A DNA stretch of 64,000 bases from Aurelia coerulea (Eukaryota > Cnidaria > Scyphozoa > Semaeostomeae > Ulmaridae), in assembly GCA_039566865.1 (NCBI GenBank), contig CM076949.1, positions 15,786,501-15,850,500 of the forward strand. The letters run 5' to 3'. The stretch's first letter is position 1, and each line of letters starts with the position of its first letter. A program made the translations under genes and the position numbers. Positions 11,362 to 22,620 of the stretch are shown piece by piece. The notes under the pieces are model-generated. The model saw only the letters and a program-made list of their open reading frames with translations. It had not been told where the DNA came from and ran no database searches.

Positions 11362-12347
11362 TACCGGGTGTCCCAAAAAAACGCAACAGATTTGATCGGG
11401 ACTAGCGACAAGAATTTAGGTCCAATAAATCCAAAAAAATTTTCATATAATCCTCGATAGCAAACTTGAAGATAGATACCTTGTTTATTGATATTGGTGC
11501 ATGGAGAGGGGGAATATTAATCGTGAAAGTCCAAATTTGCTTCCATCTCCAAACACGAGGATTCGAGTTTTGGCCATCCTGAAAACGCGCTTGAGGAATC
11601 TCCTCAGTCATATTCAAAGTGTAGTAGTGTGAGCATGCTACGGCACACATGTTTAGGCACTTATTTCAATTGAAATTTGAAAGCTAGAAATTGACAAACA
11701 TAACAATGCCGAAGGGAAAATTCACAAAGGAATATATTTCTTCAATCATAGTGCACCTGCAAAAGAGCCGTGCACGAATGAGTATTTTCAAGGATCTCAT
11801 CCATGGATAATTTTCCCTTGGGTATATTTAATTTCTTGTTTCGTGATAATTCGAAGAAAGATTACACAAATTGCATTTCATTAAAGTCATGAAGCATGAA
11901 GATTGCAAGAATTAATTAATTTTTGACACCAAAACAAACTACGTCGCGGATTTCTTTCTTTTATGAGACGGATGCAATGCTAACTTTTCAAAACTTTCGA
12001 AGCATAAAATAGACGTCTTTTCAGGACAAAATTGATGAATTTGATTGAATTTATATTCAAATATTTTGATCAGAATTTTGCTTTATTCTCCTATTTCAGG
12101 TTAATTGAGGAGATTCCCCAAAATAGCGTGTTTGCAGTTTAGGCTAGTAAAAGCCACAAGCTCTGGTTTGGAGGTTCAGGCAAATTTGAACTTTCAAAAT
12201 TAATATTCCAACTTACCTTGCACCAATATCATCAAACAATGTATCTAGCTATCGAGGATTATATAAAAAATTACTATGGATTGATCGGACCAAAATTCTT
12301 GTCGCTAGTCCCGATCAAATCTGTTGCGTTTTTTTGGACACCCGGTA
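11362..12347. mobile_element. TA-flanked MITE with about 110-bp inverted repeats
   Basis: TA (11362-11363) then CCGGGTGTCCCAAAAAAACG at the left; the reverse complement ends at 12345 before TA (12346-12347). The arms stay complementary for roughly 110 bp (GATCGGGACTAGCGACAAGAA is near both ends). It shares its outer 12-16 bases with the 6376 element but the body differs. There is no transposase. Confidence 0.82.
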
Positions 12348-13329
12348 CAAAAATATTTGTCTTTTACTTCTTCCCGTGATTTTTGGACGGGTTAGAATTT
12401 TCTTTATTTCCTGGCTTGGTTATATTGACGTTTCTGGTAGATAGTACGTGAAAAAATCGTGAAAAAAGGTAGAAAGTTTGCATCTTCGTTTGTTGAAAGG
12501 AAAATCTTCTAACATTTCTTGTCAGCTAGCATTCTAAAATTTCACTTTAGTTAACACTTCTAACATTTCACATGTGGGATATTACAAACTTTCCAAAAAG
12601 GCTATGCATAGATCAGAAAAAGACTGACATCTCTCCTAAGCTATGCAATGCCTGTTTCAGACAGTCTCGTACAATAGAAAAAGTTTGCATCTCTAGGTGG
12701 TAAGGATTAAAAATTTAACAGCATTTCACAAGATAGGCACTAAATCCTTACTGGCTGACAAAATTGACACGTGATACGCCCTAAACCAATCAAATGGAAC
12801 CGACAACCAACCGGGAAATTTGAAATGTCAGATTTTAGGCCACTTTTTGGATTTTAGGCCGCTTTTGGACGATTTTACCACCCTTCACCAAAATATAAAT
12901 CGACAGAAGGAGCATGAAGATTTTCAAAAAATTTCTTCACAGACCTGTTCCCAATACTCTAATACACAATTTATCATCGTCGCTACAAATTATTTCAAAA
13001 TTTGGACAAATGCCAACGTTTTGAATTTGACCTCATTGACCTCACTGTGGCTTGCCATAGTAAAGATTTCAGCAATGGCTGAAACGTATGCACATGGAGA
13101 ATAGATACTTGGCTTCGAAGGTCCTATTCTGTGTGTTTAAGTATCTCCAAAACTCTTCAAAGATGTCAAATTTAGAGCAGTATCTGGAGTTTTTTTCAGT
13201 TTTAAATTAACATAGATACATCAAAGAATTAATGCTGAGGGGTAGGATGAACAACAGGAAAAGTGAACTTTACGGGCCTAACAAAACACCGCACCGTCGT
13301 TATAAATTAGAGACGAATTTAACAGGTAC

Positions 13330-13533
13330 TTACTTTTCTATCTCGCAAGAGAAGAGGACCACAAACTGAAAGTGTGAACGTACCATTCCAATGAACTTTG
13401 AATCACGGCTAACGTGGCCAGAACAAACGATTTCGTGATGTCCTCTTCGATAATAACCAAACAATACTTTATCCAACTCTGCTCTCATCGTTACGAGATC
13501 GTGAGAATGGGAATCGGCAATTACATTAGCCAA
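13330..13533 (-). pseudogene. Exon-like ORF in left foldback arm
   Basis: The minus strand encodes a 67-residue frame with DLVTMRAELDKVL and CEIEK; upstream in another frame TKRKPFLASKA can be read, so the copy is frameshifted. It ends at a donor-like GAAAA-GTAAGTAC. The right arm holds a diverged copy in the opposite orientation. I do not recognise the protein; it may be a gene fragment captured by the element or a remnant of the element's own gene. Confidence 0.35.
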
Positions 13534-14084
13534 AACCTCTTATAAATTCATCAATCGTGTGCCTTGCTTTTGATGCAAGAAATGGCTTTCGTTTCGTCCT
13601 CGGTGTAGCAGGTACATGAAATAGATTTGAAATGTTGGATTCAATGTGAGTAAGAATAAAATAACAAACGGAAGAAATGTACATCTTGTTTTAAATATGA
13701 AAAATAGATTGGCCACTTTGGCACAATAACATTTGAAATACTATTTTTAAAGCTCCTTCATATCGATTTCACGTTTTGTGCGGATATCCATAGAAAAATA
13801 TGTATCTTTCGACCACTTGCATTTGAGATAATCCATTAGAAACTCCCCCTTTACGGTCAAACAACACAGCAGCATCGAGCAAAGCAGGACATTTGTATGG
13901 CACTTTATAGACTCATGGAAGCATGCATATACTTTCTGTAAGATAATAAAACTTTGAGACAATATCGAAAGTTTCTTAACAATTCTTATTATCTGAGTAC
14001 ACACCGAGTGCAAACAAGTTCCATAGGAGTTTCTACAGGAGGCAACATTCCATCGGCAGGAGGAGGGGGGCTTTGGGGGGTACC

Positions 14085-14475
14085 AGAACCCGCAAACCCG
14101 GACCAAAATTAGCAAAAACCCGAAAACCCGCAAGCAAAAAATTCGAAACCCGAAATTGCACTTCGGAACGCAAAATTTCAATTTTCGGTAATAATCTTCG
14201 ACTAAATCCGACATTTTCGTTCTCACTGACACTCTGTGCATCGTTTCAAGCATTCGGAAGCTGGTTTTTCGATCTCAGCTAACTGAAAGGGAATTTATGA
14301 CTTCGAAAACGCGAAAACATTGGAAATTTTGAAAGAAATCCCGAAACCCGAGCATCAAAATTGGCCAAACCCGTAACCCGTGGAGCATCTCAAAACCCGA
14401 AAACCCGCACGATTTAGACGTAAAACCCGAAACCCGAGGGCTAAAATTGATCAAACCCGCAACCCGTGAAACCCC
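14085..14475. repeat. Degenerate AACCCG-rich tract at the foldback centre
   Basis: The words AAACCCG, GAAACCCG and AACCCGCA recur many times at irregular spacing in the unpaired centre of the foldback element. It is bounded by GGGGGGCTTTGGGG at 14067 and CCCCAAAGCCCCCC at 14472, itself a short inverted repeat, so the tract may be a separate inserted unit of about 420 bp. Confidence 0.6.
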
Positions 14476-14764
14476 AAAGCCCCCCTCCAGGAGATCTCCA
14501 GTTTTATGAAGTCATGGCATGCCAAGATCCTAGTTTTTAGCAAAAGAAGCCCAACTGAAAAATGAGAAAAACAGAAGCTATACTCTCCAATATTCTTAAT
14601 TTTAAATATTCTGGGCTATTTGCATGGCAGGAGACTCAAGAAGTTTCAAGAAGTTTCAAGAAGTTGAGCTCTCAGGGGCTCTCAGATCAACAAAATATTA
14701 AAATCTTGAATGCTGGAGTGGGTCAAAGTTTTACCATCTTCCAGAAAATATGTGTATGCTTCCA

Positions 14765-14953
14765 AGAGTCTACAGAGACGTACGAACCAGGAGGCACTGG
14801 GAGCATGTGCCCCCCCAAGATTTTTCAATAAACAAAGAAGTACCCTTCTTATTTTCAGGAAGTGCCCCTTTAGCTTAATAAAAAATGTGCCCTTGAAGTG
14901 CCATGCTCCCCCCCCCCCAAGTTTGAGATGCTTCCTACGTCCTTGTGAGTCTA
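14765..14953. mobile_element. 173-bp hAT-like MITE inside the right foldback arm
   Basis: The duplication AGAGTCTA/TGAGTCTA (one mismatch of 8) flanks a unit starting CAGAGACGTACG and ending TACGTCCTTG. The left foldback arm is uninterrupted at this site, so it serves as the empty site. CAG-start ends with 8-bp duplications are typical of hAT elements. Confidence 0.6.
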
Positions 14954-15191
14954 CAAAGTGCCATACAAATGTTCAGCTTTGCTCAGTGCTGCTGTGTTGT
15001 TTGGTCATAAAAAAGGAGAGAGTTTTTAATAGATGACCTCAAATCCCCTTCAAATGCAAGTAGTCGAAAGTTAAATATTTTTCTTTTGATATCCGCTCAA
15101 AAAATGAAATTGATGTGCAGGAGCTTTAAAAATAGTATTTCAAATGTTATTTTGACGAAGTGGCCAATATATTTTTCATATTTAAAACAAG

Positions 15192-15572
15192 ATGTACATT
15201 TCTTCTGTTTGTTATTTTATTCATACGTACATTGAACTCAGCAACAGCATTTCATATTTATTTCATGTACCTGCTACACTGAGGACGAAACGAAAGCCAT
15301 TTCTTGCACCAAAAGCAATGAATTATAAGAGGTTTTGGCTAATGCATTCTTACGATATCGTAACAATGAGAGCAGAGTTGGATAAAGTATTGGGAGCAAG
15401 GGTTTGGTTATCGAAGAGGACATCACGAAATCGTTTGTTCTGGCCACGTTGGATGTTACAGCTCTTGCCATTATTGAGCAATGTCATATATTTGTTATTG
15501 ATTCAAAGTTCATTGGAATTCTACGTTCACGTTTTCAGTTTGTTGTCCTCTTCTTGCGAGATAGAAAAGTAA
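15192..15572 (+). pseudogene. Exon-like ORF in right foldback arm
   Basis: A 126-residue frame overlaps the inverted counterpart of 13330-13533; MRAELDKVL and SCEIEK are shared, other parts are frameshifted relative to each other. It ends at GAAAA-GTAAGTACC, a good splice donor, as in the other arm. No family was recognised. Confidence 0.3.
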
Positions 15573-15937
15573 GTACCTGTTAAATTCGTCTCTAATTTAT
15601 AACGACGGTGCGGTGTTTTGTTAGGCCCGTAAAGTTCACTTTTCCTGTTGTTCATCCTACCCCTCAGCATTAATTCTTTGATGTATCTATGTTAATTTAA
15701 AACTGAAAAAAACTCCAGATACTGCTCTAAATTTGACATCTTTTGAAGAGTTTTGGAGATACTTAAACACACAGAATAGGACCTTCGAAGCCAAGTATCT
15801 ATTCTCCATGTGCATACGTTTCAGCCATTGCTGAAATCTTTACTCAAATTTCCCGGTTGGTTGTCGGTTCCATTTGATTGGTTTAGGGCGTATCACGTGT
15901 CAATTTTGTCAGCCAGTAAGGATTTAGTGCCTATCTT

Positions 15938-17107
15938 GCATTTCACACAATTCGGGAGTGGGAGAGGGGCTCTGTTCTGAGATGTTTGCCGGAATTCTAC
16001 CGAATCCGTTGAGATAATTGAAGCCCCCGGGGAGGGGGTACTCCCATTATGGCTTAACAGGTCGGTCCAGTCGGTTTGAGGGTCTTAAGAAATGGCTATC
16101 AAATGGCCCTATATGTCAAACTCATACTACCAATTGGGTGTATTCCAAGATTCCTGGCCAGTTATAAGATTTCAACTCATTAGGCTCCTCCGTATGGCAA
16201 TATGGTCGTTGCAGCAATCATTATCAATTAATTTTGAATTTTTTTTGTCTTGTTCAATCTGTTTTCACAAAAGAAAATTTTTAAAAACTGCAGAAAATTT
16301 TTACTACTAGGTGCTCCTAAATGGCCCAATTTTAGGTCCACGCAAGGCAAAGAGACTGGAATATGCTGTACAAGTAAAATAATTCAACTTGTTGTTAATT
16401 CTAATGTCAATTTATCAATTCAAAGCAATCCGAGTGCCAGAAACCAAAAATTTTCTGCTGGCATTTCCGCAAAGTTTTCTTTGCTATAAAGTGGTCTTCT
16501 TTAAATTCAATAGCTAATTTGTATGAAAGGTGGTTTGGAAGAAAGCTTCAAAAAATTTATGAATGGAACATGGGCAGTTTTATATTTTCTTTACAATGAC
16601 CCCTACACCCTTGCCCCCAAATTAATAAAGTATCTGGAATGCACGCTGGTATAAACATTCAGCTAATTTCATTCACCATGTAGTCAGGACTGTGTTCGTT
16701 ATTTTGTCAAAATGGGAACGTTTGGTTAAGCTTTGTTAACTTAAAATCAAGACAGAAAATGGACTTACTGCGCAGAAAATCTGAATATTGTTTTTCTGAA
16801 TCCAGAATAATTCTTTGATTGGTAAACTGTCTGACTCTGATGAATAATGATTTATAGTATGAGAAGAAAATACGCACCTTGATTCTGATCATTTTCCTTT
16901 ATGCCCTTGGAGAATGGGCGGCAAATTGATCTGGCCACCCTGTAAAAAACGGCCACCCAGTGAAAAACGGCTGGGGGGAGAGGGTACATGACTGGTGGAT
17001 GGACGGGGGTCTGCCGCCCGGTTTTCAGAAAGGTACCCTCTTCTAATTACCGAAACTTGCCATGGTACCCACTTTTATGATGAATTTTGGCGCAAAACTG
17101 CCTATTT
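15938..17107. other. Intronic sequence, no feature seen
   Basis: This is AT-rich sequence of the last SLC6 intron. Short frames occur but none shows a motif, splice context or repeat partner that I could find. Confidence 0.4.
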
Positions 17108-17656
17108 TTAACCCTATTTTGGTTGGAGGGGGGGGGCAAATTTGCCCCCCCCCCTAGTAGACTTTTTGTTATAACTCTGTCAGGATAAAAAAATTTATAA
17201 AAATATTTTGACAAATGAGGGGGAGGGAGACAATTTTCTGGAACTGACTCTGTCAAAATTGCCATTTCTCAAATGTTAATTTTCGCGAAAAAAGTAGCAA
17301 AATTGCAAAATTTTGCAAAGATGTTTTGCAGGGTAGTGCTATTTGATGTAATCTATCATAATTTTCATGTTTGGATGGAAATTGTGCTCCAAATTAAATT
17401 TTATCGCATTTTTCCTGATTTTGACCGATTTTGCCACTTTTCTTGACCACACAAAGAATAATGCTGACGCAAGCAATAATGACGGCTAATTTTAGGTTAA
17501 TTTTTATATTTTCGTAAAGTACATGCCTGGGGCTATTAGTACACCAAATCTGGTTGCTCTATCTATTTCCAGTCAAGAGTTAGGTAGGGGGGGGGGGCTT
17601 TTTTGCCCCCCAACCAAAATAGGACGTGTCAGATAGCCCAACCACTATGGGGTTAA
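17108..17656. mobile_element. TTAA-flanked MITE (CCCTATTTTGGTTGG family)
   Basis: TTAA (17108-17111) then CCCTATTTTGGTTGG at left; the complement CCAACCAAAATAGG occurs at about 17620, and the unit closes at GGGG-TTAA (17653-17656). Poly(G) and poly(C) tracts lie just inside each end. Its body is shared with the relics at 23602-24948 (left part) and 34840-35145 (right part), which defines a family. Confidence 0.65.
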
Positions 17657-19913
17657 CTACCGGGTGTCCCAAAAGAACGTATACGGATTTGGTTGAATCC
17701 AGCGATGTGAATTTAGATTCAATCAATGTCTTAATCAGTCGAAAAATGTTCCTCGGTAGTTAACTTGAACATAGGTACCGCGTTTGTTAGTATTGGTGCT
17801 TTGAGAGCAGACATGTTGATCTTGAATGCTCAAATTTGCCTCTTCCTGCAAACCAGAGCTTTAGCCTTTTTGCCTAAGCAAATTCTTAAGGCACAGCGTA
17901 TAAATTAACCATAGACTATCCTTGATAAAATTTTGAGCAATGTAGTGTTATTCTGTTTTCCAGAAGTCACCCCCCAGTCACCCATTGGGCAGTTTCTTAA
18001 TTTTTCAGTTCTTAATTTTGATGTGCTTCAGGAACTTGCTAAGGCGAAAAGGCCAAAGCTCTGGTTTGCAGGTGGGCGCAGATGTGAGCTTTAACGATTG
18101 ATATTTCTGCTCTCAAAGTGCTCTCGAAGCACCAGTACCTATACCCTGGGTACCAGAGCCTCAAAATTAGAAAGAAATTGAAATTTGGAAAAGGAAGAGA
18201 GAAGGAAGAAAGGAGGCTCTGGTCAAATGATAACACAACCTCGTTTTGGTTTAAATTTGATTGATATGAATCAATTCAATCACCTATTCTCCAATCATGG
18301 TGATCAACAGAAGATGTGATTAATCATGTGATTAATCACATTTAGACTGAGGCACTCATACTTGCATGCGTTATCTATGTTTTGGGATGTTGCTATGCGT
18401 ATTTTGTGTAAGAAATTTCAAAGAAAGGGTTAAAAGCTTGCATTTGCAAGGGATTTGCAAAGAGCAGAAAATCTAAAAACACCTCATTCAAATTGAAGTT
18501 GCAAACAAAGACAACAAAGGGAAACATAAGAATGAGATCTTTATCTTGTGATTTTTTGTTCCATTTATTTTAACTTGTTTCCACGTTTGGCAAAAATCCT
18601 TTTGTTTTGAAGAAACATCCATCAAAAATCCATCAACAATCAAGGAGAAACACCGGTAAAAGTTTGTCGAAAAAAGTCAGCTGCACTGCAGACTCAGAAT
18701 GCCGCATTTGTGGAATAAACTTCCTTACGACGGGAGTCAAGATTTATATATAGGTTATGGTCAAAGACAATCGATATCCAGAGGAGAAAAAATGGGAGAA
18801 TTTGCAATGCTATGTTTGGAGCCCTGCTAAACTTACATTTACGAGTCAGTACAAAATGGTTGCATCTTTTAAAAAAAACTCTTATTATAAGAAACTGTAG
18901 GCTCAATTTGAAAAAATGAAGAGCCAGACTTAGTGGTAAAAGGCTAATACAAAACTTTTGTAATTTGCAGCTTCACATTTCCTTGGCTATGTCAGAATGT
19001 TTTGGCATTGTGCAGTACACGTACACTCGTTTTTTTATAAGAAACTAAGGTCTGGGGCTGGTAGGCAGTTTCTTGAATTTTTGGGCCATTTTGCTAACAA
19101 AAGTTTCTGACGTGTTTCTTACATTTTTAATGCAGGAAGTGCAGAGTTAATTTTGTTTTTGTCTGACGGGCTCCCAAATTACTTAATAAGTCTCAAAACA
19201 AGTAAATAATATAATTCTCACTCAAAATAATGTCCAACTCCAAACAGTTGCTATAGCTGTACAGTGTCAAAACATATTTGAATGCGATAGAGAATTAAAT
19301 CTGTCAATTACAAAAGTTTCTTAGTTTTTCAATTCAGTTAGGGTTGTTTCTTAACTTTCGAAAAATTGAGCCTACCATTTCTTATAAGCGGTTTCTAATA
19401 AATACGTGTCTTTTTTTAAGAAACTGCTTATAAGAAGCTAACACTCAAATCACCAAAAATTAAGAAAATTAGGAACTACTTTGCATATTCGTTCTTCGTA
19501 TTCACTTGCTTCCTGTATCATATTATTCGGAAGGTATTCGAGTGATGTCTAAACAATGGAAATGGTTAGAAACATTGTTATGAAATGCCTCACGAAAGAG
19601 CTGCAATCCAAAGCATGAATCACATGCATTGGACTTCTTGCAGAAAATGCTGGTAATGCCTGAGGACATCACAAAGTTAAAAGCAAAAAGGCTGATTTCG
19701 ACAATCTAGTTAAAAATTTGTTATCTAAGAAAGTGTTTAAGCTGAATCCTGGAAGAGAACATGAACACTTTCAGAAATTTGAGAGAAATTTGCATGCACC
19801 ACTTAATTTATCATCACTGATAATTTGGTTGAATGACCTCAGAAAGAACTTCTAAATAAGGAGAGCCAAAAGAAATCCAGGTTTGGGGCAAAATTGTTCA
19901 TCACAAGAAAACC

Positions 19914-20223
19914 ACATCCTGTACAAAAATACAAGGCTAAACTTGGCCTTGTACAGGCCAAGTTTTAGCCTTGTAGAGGGGATTATGACCTTGTTATGCC
20001 CTTGTACTAACCTTGGAAGAAAATTACAAGGCTATCAGTAAGATTCCAAGCTGCAACCAGTCTAACACAAGGTTTCCACAAGGCTTCTACAAGGCTAATT
20101 AGCATTTTCAAGCCATTTACAAGGTTACAGCAAGGCTATTCCAGGCTATAACAAGGTTACAAGGCCATAACTACAAGGCTTGTACATGGCTATTACATGG
20201 CCTTGTATTTTCGTACAGGATGT
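19914..20223. mobile_element. ACAAGG-rich MITE, copy 1
   Basis: Terminal repeats ACATCCTGTACAAAAATAC and its near complement enclose 310 bp in which ACAAGGCT/ACAAGGTT and the complement recur more than a dozen times. A second copy is at 63606-63900. The internal motif density on both strands suggests binding-site-like subterminal repeats rather than coding sequence. Confidence 0.7.
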
Positions 20224-21420
20224 TACACTTACTAACAATACAATACATGAAACTGATACACTACTTATACATAGAAATAAGATATATTTAGCTTGCATGT
20301 AATCCAACATTATGTAAACATTCCTCTCTTGCTTTCTTGCAGATATGGCATTGAGTGGGGTGGGAGGGCGGTTAACAAAATTCTACAATATTTAGGCATA
20401 GCTGGCACTAGCAGATGGCATCAGACCTCCAGAATGAGAAATACTTTGTGGGGAGCATATATATATGATTCTGTACTACCCAAATATGGCCAAAAGGAAT
20501 TAGGAGCCTAGCAGGCATTGGATGCAGGTTGCATCAGCTTAAATCTGATGCAAGAACTACTGCTGATGATTTATGCCATGCAATCTGACAAAGCCTTGAC
20601 CTTGCAATGAACATCTCAGGCCTAACCGAGACTCCCCAAATTCAGACACTAACATTGTATCAACAATGTTTCCCACTAAGACCTATTCAAAGTGAGGTGA
20701 ATTCTGTACAATTGACATTCAGTATACACAAACTTCTCATCATGTTTAGATGAGTAGTGTATCTTTCATTACAATATAGAGCCCTACTGTACTTACAACA
20801 TAGGGTTCCTTAAAATTGCTGTGATGATCTTGCAGAGCATTAACAAATAAATTACCAAGGAAAAGGACAACAAAGAAACTGTCTCATGACCTTTTTCATT
20901 ATGATCCCATCAGTACATTGGAACATGTCGAGTCAAACCATATGAATTCCGTAATTAACAGACAACCATGCCCCTGCCCCTACCCCTGCTCAAGCCTTTC
21001 AAGATTCAATAACACTTGCTGATGATAACAAGTTTCCTTAATGGGTAATGGTAAAGCCCCCCCCCCTTAATTGCCACACAGCCGTCACACCGTGCACAAA
21101 GAATGCCTTTGCATTGGTTTCATTCATTGGTGCCAATTACTACCAGAAGGTATGATTGTAAGTAAATCTAAGATAAAAGTACCCCCTTTGTTCGTTGCTT
21201 CAAAGTAAATCATTCAGTGATCATGGAGGCACATTTTTTTCTCATTTTGGTTCAGTGACATACATGTTCCAATATACTGAAGGGATCCTAACAGTGAAAA
21301 ATTCACATCTGGCTGTTTCAAAGGTAAAGTTGCAGTTTTTAGTGTCAAGTGCTGCTGGGACTGCAGAAGTAGAATATGTGAGTTCGAGTCTGCAACCCAT
21401 TTTGTCATCACATTCAAGTG
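20224..21420. other. Interior of the 4.4-kb element, no gene recognised
   Basis: A 72-codon frame at 20293-20511 follows a good acceptor-like CTTTCTTGCAG, but has no recognisable domain. Nothing else is supportable here. Confidence 0.3.
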
Positions 21421-21425
21421 ATGCG

Positions 21426-21505
21426 GCTCTACCTGGAATCGAGCCCTATCCGCTTGACTGTTCTGCCTGCAATGTCAGAGGATTGCACCACTGCGCCACA
21501 ACACC
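21426..21505 (-). repeat. tRNA-derived SINE head
   Basis: On the minus strand the A box TGGCGCAGTGG (21488-21498) and the B box GGCTCGATTCC (21435-21445) have pol III promoter spacing. The acceptor arms do not pair properly, so this is not a working tRNA. A closely similar head on the + strand at 60138-60217 shares GTTGTGGCGCAGTGGTGCAA and the following TCCTCTGA. Confidence 0.7.
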
Positions 21506-21654
21506 TTCAGGTATCAAATTCAAAGCTTTCCTTGGTAGGCCCAACCCAATCCCAAGCTATATTATGCTGTAAATACCATGGTAAATTTTATTCAAATAAA
21601 AACCAGACAGCAATAAGTTTGTAAATTCCTTCCATTAAGGAATGCAGTGGGCCT

Positions 21655-22180
21655 CATCGGCAACAATAAGGATGACTTTTTCTTGATATGTTTTGTTTGT
21701 TTTGTAACGTTTTCCACCACTGCCCCTGCCCTGTGTCCATGCTTTGGGAGCGCCATAATAGACAGACGATATGAAATTTTCCTTCAATCACATCCTTCGA
21801 ATTTAGTGACACTGATACGCCGTGCAAGGCAACAAGCGGTAATTCCAATATCTCTTTCGCCTGATTGTCCATGATTGCCAATAATGGCGAGACAACAATC
21901 ACAATACTTCAGTTACAAGGTCAAGGTGTTTACAACTCATATCTCCCTCGCCTCCACTTGACCTAGGCCTATTGTATACGTAGGCCCTCAAAAAAGCGCT
22001 CATTCGCAACAAAGGTGTAACTTCAAACGGCAACGATTTTCCATGACCATTAGGCAGTATAGCAAATGTAGCTTTGACTTGCACAAATAATATTTCAAAC
22101 TGCTGTGGAGTTTAACTCTCGATTTTGCTGAAAAACTTTACCAGTACAACATCCACAGCTCGCCTCAAATCGTCCGCCAT
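21655..22180 (-). pseudogene. RecQ-like DNA helicase fragment, decayed
   Basis: The minus strand encodes, in order, a possible start MADDLRRAVDVV (22180), then after a stop the Walker A region FAILPNGHGKSLPF (canonical RecQ: LPTGxGKS), then in a shifted frame motif Ia VVSPLLAIMDNQ (canonical SPLxxLMxDQ) followed by LPLVALHG and EGKFHIV. These are the first two helicase motifs of superfamily 2 RecQ proteins. The DEAH box and later motifs are missing, and at least one stop and frameshift break the frame. The fragment lies inside the 4.4-kb element and is likely cargo or a remnant of its gene. Confidence 0.65.
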
Positions 22181-22211
22181 TGCTGTGATCAAGCAATCGA
22201 TCATATGACTG

Positions 22212-22297
22212 ATAACCGCTAGCCTGCGTGCAGACTCAACTCCTCGAAAGTATCTATACTTTCGAGGAGTTGAGTCTGCACGCAGGCTAATAACCGC
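22212..22297. mobile_element. 70-bp hairpin element with 8-bp target duplication
   Basis: The unit 22220-22289 starts TAGCCTGCGTGCAGAC and is self-complementary almost to its centre. ATAACCGC flanks it on both sides (22212-22219, 22290-22297). A second 70-bp element with the same ends but a different core is at 37407-37476. Confidence 0.85.
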
Positions 22298-22620
22298 CCG
22301 AATCATATTTTCTGATCACAATCGTAACCTTGTCATGTGACTCACGCTACCCAATCAAATCTAACCAAATCTATATACCCGTTTGGGTATAAAGGCTTCT
22401 CATTGGTCAATTCCTACAATCGATGTCACCATTTGACCAGAGCCAACTTTCTTTCCTTCTTTACTTTTTTTTTATTTTTTTATTTTATTATTTTTTGGCT
22501 CTGGTACCCAGGGTACAGTACCTACAAATGAGGTATCTATGTTCAAGTTAACATGGAGGAGCATTGTGATTAGCCATTGATTAAAGCTAAATTCACATCG
22601 CCGGAGTCAACCATTTGCAA

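Larger units (their letters stand above)
12730..15937. mobile_element. 3.2-kb foldback element with arms over 1 kb
   Basis: The sequence from AAGATAGGCACTAAATCC (12730) reappears inverted up to 15937. Arms extend to about 14005 on the left and 14690 on the right. The left arm has about 230 bp more (12829-13060) than the right one. The right arm carries an extra 173-bp insertion at 14773-14945. No clear target duplication was found. Each arm contains the same exon-like reading frame. The centre is an AACCCG-rich tract. It lies in the last SLC6 intron. Confidence 0.8.
18133..22524. mobile_element. 4,374-bp TIR element with 9-bp target duplication
   Basis: CAGTACCTA occurs at 18133-18141 and again at 22516-22524, directly flanking perfect 19-bp inverted termini (TACCCTGGGTACCAGAGCC). 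Behind each terminus is a purine/pyrimidine-rich stretch of about 70 bp and then GGCTCTGGTCAAATG, also inverted, giving roughly 100 bp of structured ends. A 9-bp duplication suggests a Mutator-like or related element, though no transposase is visible. The interior carries a RecQ-like helicase fragment, a SINE, a hairpin element and an ACAAGG MITE. The site in the host element is exactly restored on removal. Confidence 0.82.
17658..22620. mobile_element. Palindromic TA-type element split by a 4.4-kb insertion
   Basis: TA (17658) then CCGGGTGTCCCAAAAGAACG. The arm 17660-17890 is the reverse complement of 18030-18141 joined to 22525-22620: the words CAAACCAGAGCTTT, TTTGAGAGCAGA, GTACCTATGTTCAAGTTAAC and TTCACATCG follow in order on both sides of the insertion. 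The last 30 or so bases of the right end are lost. The intervening 18142-22515 is the element described next. Confidence 0.75.

Noticed and set aside
13747..14253. 168-codon minus-strand frame
   Set aside because: It crosses the foldback arm and the AACCCG tract with no domain or codon pattern; it is probably chance.
20293..20511. 72-codon frame after an acceptor-like CTTTCTTGCAG
   Set aside because: No recognisable domain, no matching donor or joining phase with SLC6 exons, and it lies inside a mobile element.
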